From contig NZ_KQ969522.1 in NCBI RefSeq assembly GCF_001578935.1, positions 239,659 through 303,658 on the forward strand: a stretch of DNA of 64,000 bases. Direction: 5' to 3'. The stretch is from Streptococcus oralis. GTDB taxonomy: Bacteria > Bacillota > Bacilli > Lactobacillales > Streptococcaceae. The notes under the pieces were generated by a model, which saw only the letters and a program-made list of their open reading frames with translations, was not told the origin of the DNA and made no database searches. Both the position numbers and the translations under genes were made by a program. Shown here piece after piece: positions 60,093 through 64,000 of the stretch (position 1 is its first letter; each line of letters begins with the position of its first letter).

Positions 60093-60144
60093 TCCAGCAT
60101 TATTTGTATTTTGAAGAATAAGTCCCTTCCACTCTACTTGATTT

Positions 60145-61296
60145 TTAGAAAAGTTCTTTGTAGAGAGCAATGGTTTCTTCTAAAGTTGGCATAAATGGAT
60201 TTCCAGGTGCGCAGGCATCAATCAAGGCATTCTTAGAAAGGTAGTCAAAGTCAAAGTCTTTTTCTTGGATACCGAGTTCAGTGAGTTTCTTCGGAATTCC
60301 TACCGTTTCAGACAATTTTTCAATCTCAGCGATAGCATAGGCAGCACATTCTTGGTCTGTTTTCCCTTCAACATGGAGTCCCAAGGCCTTGGCTACATTG
60401 CGGAAAGCTTCTGGTACACGCTTGGCATTTTCACGTTCTACAACTGGGAGAAGCATGGCACAGCAGACACCATGTGGCAAGTTATATACCGCACCGAGTT
60501 GGTGAGCCATTGAATGAACATAACCCAAACCAGCATTGTTAAAGCTCATACCACCGAGGAAGATGGCATTGACCATACCCTCACGCGCTTCAATATCTTG
60601 GCCATTTGCCACAGCACGAGGAAGATACTCCTTGATGAGTTCAATCGCTCCGATAGAGAGTTTCTTAGTCACATTATAAGCACCTGGTGTTACCAAGGCT
60701 TCGACAGCGTGAGTAAGAGCATCCATGCCTGTCGCAGCTGTCAAGCCTTTCGGTTTTGAAAGCATGAGTTCTGGATCATTGACAGAGATAAGGGCGAGGC
60801 TGTTCTTATCAACCATTACCATCTTGACCTTGCGTTCTTCGTCAGTAATGACATAGTTAATGGTGATTTCTGCAGAAGTTCCAGCTGTTGTATTGATCGC
60901 AACCACTGGTAAGCCTTTTTTAGCAGACTTGTGAAGACCTTCGTAGTCCTGTGGTTTTCCACCATTTGTAGCGATGATAGAGATACAGCTAGCCGCATCC
61001 TGAGGAGATCCTCCTCCAAGACTGATGATGAAGTCACATCCATGCTCTTTCAGGGCAGCCACTCCGTCTGTAACGTTCTTGCAAGTCGGATTTGGCTCCA
61101 CATCGCTAAAGATCACATATTCTATCCCTTCAGCATCTAGTGGTTTTAGGATCTTAGGTAAAATATCACTTCCCTCAATGAACTTGTCTGTCACCAAAAG
61201 AGCCTTCTTATACCCCAGTTCCTTGATATACGGACCTACTTCATTTACAACACCTTTACCAATAAGGTTAACTGATGGAACGTAAAATGTAGCCAT
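60145..61296 (-). CDS. iron-containing alcohol dehydrogenase
   Basis: 383 aa, group III alcohol dehydrogenase. GGGSPQDAA binds NAD(P); the iron ligands lie in GMDALTHAVEAL (Asp and His) and GYVHSMAHQLGAVYNLPHG (two His). Likely acts on a short aldehyde or 1,3-propanediol-like substrate. Its own promoter and a cre-like site lie upstream; a terminator follows. Confidence 0.92.
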   Translation of the reverse strand: MATFYVPSVNLIGKGVVNEVGPYIKELGYKKALLVTDKFIEGSDILPKILKPLDAEGIEYVIFSDVEPNPTCKNVTDGVAALKEHGCDFIISLGGGSPQDAASCISIIATNGGKPQDYEGLHKSAKKGLPVVAINTTAGTSAEITINYVITDEERKVKMVMVDKNSLALISVNDPELMLSKPKGLTAATGMDALTHAVEALVTPGAYNVTKKLSIGAIELIKEYLPRAVANGQDIEAREGMVNAIFLGGMSFNNAGLGYVHSMAHQLGAVYNLPHGVCCAMLLPVVERENAKRVPEAFRNVAKALGLHVEGKTDQECAAYAIAEIEKLSETVGIPKKLTELGIQEKDFDFDYLSKNALIDACAPGNPFMPTLEETIALYKELF

Positions 61297-61341
61297 ATGT
61301 GTTTCCTCCTGCGCCTCTGCGCTATTTGATTATTCACTATA

Positions 61342-61370
61342 AGTATACGACCTTATAAGAAGTTTTACAA
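61342..61370 (-). promoter_or_regulatory. promoter of the alcohol dehydrogenase gene
   Basis: TTGTAA (61365-61370), 17-base spacer, TATACT (61342-61347). Confidence 0.7.
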
Positions 61371-61374
61371 AGAT

Positions 61375-61389
61375 TTGTAAGCGTTTTAA
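61375..61389. promoter_or_regulatory. cre-like (CcpA) site upstream of the alcohol dehydrogenase promoter
   Basis: TTGTAAGCGTTTTAA matches WTGNAANCGNWNNCW except for one base, and lies 5 bases upstream of the -35. Confidence 0.55.
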
Positions 61390-61426
61390 GTAAAAAGTTA
61401 GTAAAGAACCGCCAGCCTTTTTTTCA

Positions 61427-61470
61427 AGAAAAAAAGCTCCAAAAAGATAGCTTTCATCTCATTGGAACTT
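61427..61470 (-). terminator. terminator after the lipoprotein gene
   Basis: Minus-strand stem AAGTTCCAA / TTGGAGCTT (one wobble pair) with a T-run of seven. Confidence 0.75.
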
Positions 61471-61481
61471 TTACTTAATCA

Positions 61482-61940
61482 TTATTGCTTCGTTAAGACT
61501 ACTCGGTCAGATGCCTCTCGGTCCATATCATCGATAATCATTTGATTACCATTAACCGCGTAAATTTTAACATCATCTCCGATAATGACACGTTGATTTT
61601 CTGGCTCAAAGGTGACTTGCTTGATTTCCTTATCTCCATCTGGTTCGACCTCAGTCCATGTACCAGTTTCGCCTGTTACAACAAGAGTGATCTGGTCGTT
61701 CTCATCTTTTCCAGTATAGGTACCATCAATATTAGTCGGTTGAGCTGCCGCAGTAGTGTCCTGGCTTGAGGACGCCTGTGGTTGACTAGCACTGGTAGCA
61801 GCACTAGAAGATGATTCTTGTTGAGTAGATGATTGTTGAGCAGATGACTGGGTAGATGCTTGTTCCTTAGGTCCACAAGCTGCTAAAAGACTAAGAATTG
61901 CTAAAGAAGCAATAGAAAGTGTGAATGTTTTCGTTTTCAT
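61482..61940 (-). CDS. lipoprotein with a Ser/Gln/Thr-rich linker
   Basis: 152 aa. Signal peptide MKTKTFTLSIASLAILSLL followed by the lipobox LAAC (Cys22). A low-complexity linker (about 28-70, Ser/Gln/Ala/Thr) precedes an 80-residue globular domain (NIDGTYTGKDENDQITLVV...). It would be anchored at the outer face of the membrane. The domain resembles small beta-rich lipoproteins of unknown function, conserved at this position in pneumococci. Confidence 0.88.
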   Translation of the reverse strand: MKTKTFTLSIASLAILSLLAACGPKEQASTQSSAQQSSTQQESSSSAATSASQPQASSSQDTTAAAQPTNIDGTYTGKDENDQITLVVTGETGTWTEVEPDGDKEIKQVTFEPENQRVIIGDDVKIYAVNGNQMIIDDMDREASDRVVLTKQ

Positions 61941-62002
61941 AGCGACTTCCTTTCTTTTGTGCTAATGTATTTCTGAAATCGTTTTCGAGTTGTCCTATCC
62001 CC

Positions 62003-62031
62003 AGTATAGCAACTTAAGTCTAGAAGGTCAA
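62003..62031 (-). promoter_or_regulatory. promoter of the lipoprotein gene
   Basis: TTGACC (62026-62031), 17-base spacer, TATACT (62003-62008) with TGC in front of it. The -35 overlaps the folC stop codon. Confidence 0.75.
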
Positions 62032-63278
62032 CTAATCTCATGATTTCCCACCAAACCCGCTCGTACTTCCGAGATAAAATAAAGAGAGCCCGTCACGAAA
62101 AGCAAGTCCTGATTGTTAGCATTTTCTTCAAATTCGCTGATAAAATCACGATAAGAGTCAACCAGTTTATAACCAGAAACATCGCTTTCTTCTAGAGATC
62201 CTTGGTAGTCAAAGCCTGTTACCTTGACTTCCACCTCTGGCAAAGCATCCGTTAAATAACCTAGCATCCCTTGATAATCCTTACGTTTAAGGGCGCCAAA
62301 AAGGATGCGGACCTGATAACCTTGCTGGATTTCCCCCTGGATAAACTCGACCAAACGAGTTAAAGCTGGAAGATTGTGAGCCCCATCTAGGTAAATCTGC
62401 GGGCGAATCCGTTCTAATCGACCTGCCCAGTGTGTCTCCTTCAAAGCCTGTCTGACAAGCTCTTCTTCGACATCTTCCTCTCTTGACGTCATAAACAGAA
62501 GAAAAGTTTGTAAAGCCAAGGAAGCATTTTCTTGCTGATAAGCACCTTCCAAACTGATGTCAAGTTGGGAACAGCTTGCTAGACTACTTGAAAAATCCGC
62601 AGCAGTCAAGGTGAAGTCTCGCCCAGCTTGATAAAGATCCACACCTAACTCTCTAGCTGTATTTTGGCAGACAAGCTCAGCTGCTGGAGCGAGCTTAGCA
62701 ATGACCGCCTTCCTGCCAGCCTTGAAAATACCAGCTTTCTGCTCGGCTATTTCCTCCAGACTATCGCCCAAGGTCTCCTGATGATCTAGCCCAATGGAAG
62801 TAATAACTGCAATCTCTCCTGTTACGACATTAGTCGTGTCAAGCAAACCACCAATCCCCACCTCTAGCAGGACTAGATCCACTCCCTGCTCTTTAAAGTA
62901 AAGCAAGGCAATCAAGGTCAACAACTCAAAGAAAGACAATTGATCGTGTGTCTCTAAAAGAGTTTTCTCCATCTCCTTGACTTGGTTGGCTATACGGACA
63001 AAGTCTTCCTCTGCGATTGGTTGCCCATTAATACAGATTCGATCATGGATGCTGATGATATGAGGAGAGGTAAAAGTACCAACTTTTTTACCATGAGAAA
63101 CAAACAACTCCCTCATGAAGGCAATAGTTGACCCTTTACCGTTAGTCCCTGTTACGTGGATAATAGGATAAGTCCTCTCTGGATTCCCCAGCAAATCCAC
63201 TGCTCGCTGCATTCGTCCAAGTCCAGATCTAAAATTTAAACCAATCCGACTATGAAGCCATTCTTCTACTTCAAACAT
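62028..63278 (-). CDS. folC: bifunctional folylpolyglutamate synthase / dihydrofolate synthase
   Basis: 416 aa. P-loop HVTGTNGKGSTIAF (about 42-55), Mg/ATP region ITSIGLDHQETLG and C-terminal ligase domain with LDGAHNLPAL. Adds glutamates to folates. Transcribed from its own start downstream of a terminator. Confidence 0.95.
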   Translation of the reverse strand: MFEVEEWLHSRIGLNFRSGLGRMQRAVDLLGNPERTYPIIHVTGTNGKGSTIAFMRELFVSHGKKVGTFTSPHIISIHDRICINGQPIAEEDFVRIANQVKEMEKTLLETHDQLSFFELLTLIALLYFKEQGVDLVLLEVGIGGLLDTTNVVTGEIAVITSIGLDHQETLGDSLEEIAEQKAGIFKAGRKAVIAKLAPAAELVCQNTARELGVDLYQAGRDFTLTAADFSSSLASCSQLDISLEGAYQQENASLALQTFLLFMTSREEDVEEELVRQALKETHWAGRLERIRPQIYLDGAHNLPALTRLVEFIQGEIQQGYQVRILFGALKRKDYQGMLGYLTDALPEVEVKVTGFDYQGSLEESDVSGYKLVDSYRDFISEFEENANNQDLLFVTGSLYFISEVRAGLVGNHEIS

Positions 63279-63333
63279 ACATGTCTCCTTAACAAAAGTC
63301 CAATCAACTACAGCATCAAAGTATGATTACAAA

Positions 63334-63367
63334 TAAAAAACGAGGTCGGGACTAAAATCCCAACCTC
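63334..63367 (-). terminator. terminator after the DUF1292 gene
   Basis: Minus-strand stem GAGGTTGGGA / TCCCGACCTC with one mismatch, loop and a T-run. Next to it, GGGCTAAAAAC(A/G)TCC occurs twice (about 63411-63424 and 63456-63470); the second copy forms a further hairpin that overlaps the DUF1292 stop codon. Confidence 0.8.
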
Positions 63368-63484
63368 TTACCTGGTTAGCTAATCACTAGCTACTATGAA
63401 TTTCAACGTGGGCTAAAAACGTCCCCCGGATATTCCTGCGTTTCTAATTTCTGGCGCAGGGCTAAAAACATCCACTGGATGTTT

Positions 63485-63790
63485 TTACTCCTCCATAAAA
63501 CTGTTGAAGACTTCTTCAATCATGTTCCATTCATCTTCTGAGTCTTCTGGGATTGGTTGCAATTCGCCTTCTGTTCCGTCTTCATTTTCGATGAATGAGT
63601 AAGCTTGGATTTCAACTTCACCGTTTTCATCTTCTTCTGCGTTAACTGGCACTAGCAGAACATAGTTTTTACCAAATTCTTCTTTTCCGTCGATGGTCAA
63701 AAGAATTTCAAACAAGGTTTCATTTCCTTGCTCATCTACTAGTGTAATCAATTCACGTTCTTCGTGGTCATGGTTGTGATCGTGTGACAT
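63485..63790 (-). CDS. DUF1292 family protein
   Basis: 101 aa, very acidic, with a His-rich start ([48 protein letters not shown]). DUF1292 (YrzB-like) proteins are cytosolic and found in the ruvX region of Firmicutes; their role is unknown. Preceded by an AGAGGAG site. The His-rich start could bind metal. Confidence 0.9.
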   Translation of the reverse strand: MSHDHNHDHEERELITLVDEQGNETLFEILLTIDGKEEFGKNYVLLVPVNAEEDENGEVEIQAYSFIENEDGTEGELQPIPEDSEDEWNMIEEVFNSFMEE

Positions 63791-63805
63791 AGTTTCTCCT
63801 CTGTC

Positions 63806-64000
63806 TTAAAATTTTCTATCTAAATAATTTTGCAAAATCAGCTGAGCAGCCAACTTATCAATAACTTTCTTGCGTTTGTTACGGCTGATATCTGCTTGTT
63901 CAATCAACATACGTTCCGCAGCGACCGTTGTCAAACGCTCATCCTGATAGTCCACTGGCAAACCAAAGAGTTCTTCTAGCTTGGCACCATAGGCTTGACT
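63806..64000 (-). CDS. ruvX: Holliday junction resolvase-like protein RuvX/YqgF (3' part)
   Basis: 65 codons at the window edge: [20 protein letters not shown] continuing with ERLTT (conserved acidic/catalytic segment) and ending [11 protein letters not shown]. Belongs to the RNase H-like YqgF family, which processes 16S rRNA and may cut junctions. It is followed by the DUF1292 gene after 15 bases. The 5' part lies outside the window. Confidence 0.92.
   Translation of the reverse strand, partial: SQAYGAKLEELFGLPVDYQDERLTTVAAERMLIEQADISRNKRKKVIDKLAAQLILQNYLDRKF

Noticed and set aside
60041..60100. Upstream start (MLERTIILVV...) for the glycosyltransferase
   Set aside because: It would begin inside a terminator hairpin, has no ribosome binding site, and lies upstream of the predicted promoter.
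63411..63484. Small repeat GGGCTAAAAAC(A/G)TCC as a mobile element
   Set aside because: Two imperfect copies next to a gene end are best read as hairpin/terminator sequence; too short to claim a mobile unit.

Overview
The window reads as chromosomal DNA of a Mitis-group Streptococcus (S. mitis / S. pneumoniae / S. oralis type). This rests on recognisable gene families and gene order (nrdD-nrdG next to the S10-spc-alpha ribosomal operon; glmS, proS, eep, cdsA, uppS and ruvB together), a pneumococcal-type ComX box in front of ccs4, and five CiaR-driven csRNA genes. Almost every gene is on the minus strand, so transcription runs from high to low coordinates. The exceptions are a half-size EamA transporter and an MFS transporter/AraC pair.

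Layout: 1-2.4 kb holds a UroD-like methyltransferase and a luciferase-like flavin oxidoreductase. 2.4-13 kb is a housekeeping block: glmS, a GH1 glycosidase, proS, rseP(eep)-cdsA-uppS, a nucleotidyltransferase and ruvB. 13-18.6 kb is an accessory module with a fused FMN_red/FMN_bind/FAD reductase, a stand-alone copy of its flavin-reductase domain, an OFA-type MFS transporter and an AraC regulator. 19-26.6 kb is a patchwork of two GNATs, a PEP-mutase-like protein, a LytTR/DUF3021/ABC exporter module, a riboswitch-type yjdF gene and a MarR-controlled BAAT-type hydrolase. 26.7-32 kb carries leuS, a phosphoglycerate-mutase-like phosphatase and a DUF711/ACT pair. 32-47 kb is the complete S10-spc-alpha ribosomal operon, from rpsJ down to rplQ, ending in an L17DE-like RNA and a strong terminator. 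47-51.3 kb is the anaerobic ribonucleotide reductase operon. 51.4-54.7 kb has a polytopic membrane protein, ccs4 and cls. 54.8-60 kb is an accessory five-gene operon (glycosyltransferase, SDR, metallo-hydrolase, F390-synthetase-like ligase, ketoacyl synthase III). 60-64 kb holds an iron alcohol dehydrogenase, a lipoprotein, folC, a DUF1292 protein and the 3' end of ruvX.

Most interesting: (1) five csRNA genes of the CiaRH regulon within 20 kb, two of which carry a 103-bp BOX-like repeat inserted exactly in the loop of the first stem-loop, roughly doubling the predicted RNA; (2) the five-gene ketoacyl-synthase/ligase/SDR/lactonase-like/glycosyltransferase operon, which looks like a small lipid or acyl-metabolite pathway whose ketoacyl synthase is split by a 1-nt contraction in an A-run; (3) the flavinylated reductase module with its own transporter and regulator; (4) paired perfect MarR operators, a predicted yjdF riboswitch, direct repeats flanking the glmS promoter, and an inverted repeat before nrdD that can act as a terminator and as paired NrdR-like boxes. 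All functional statements are from reading the sequence; no database search was run.
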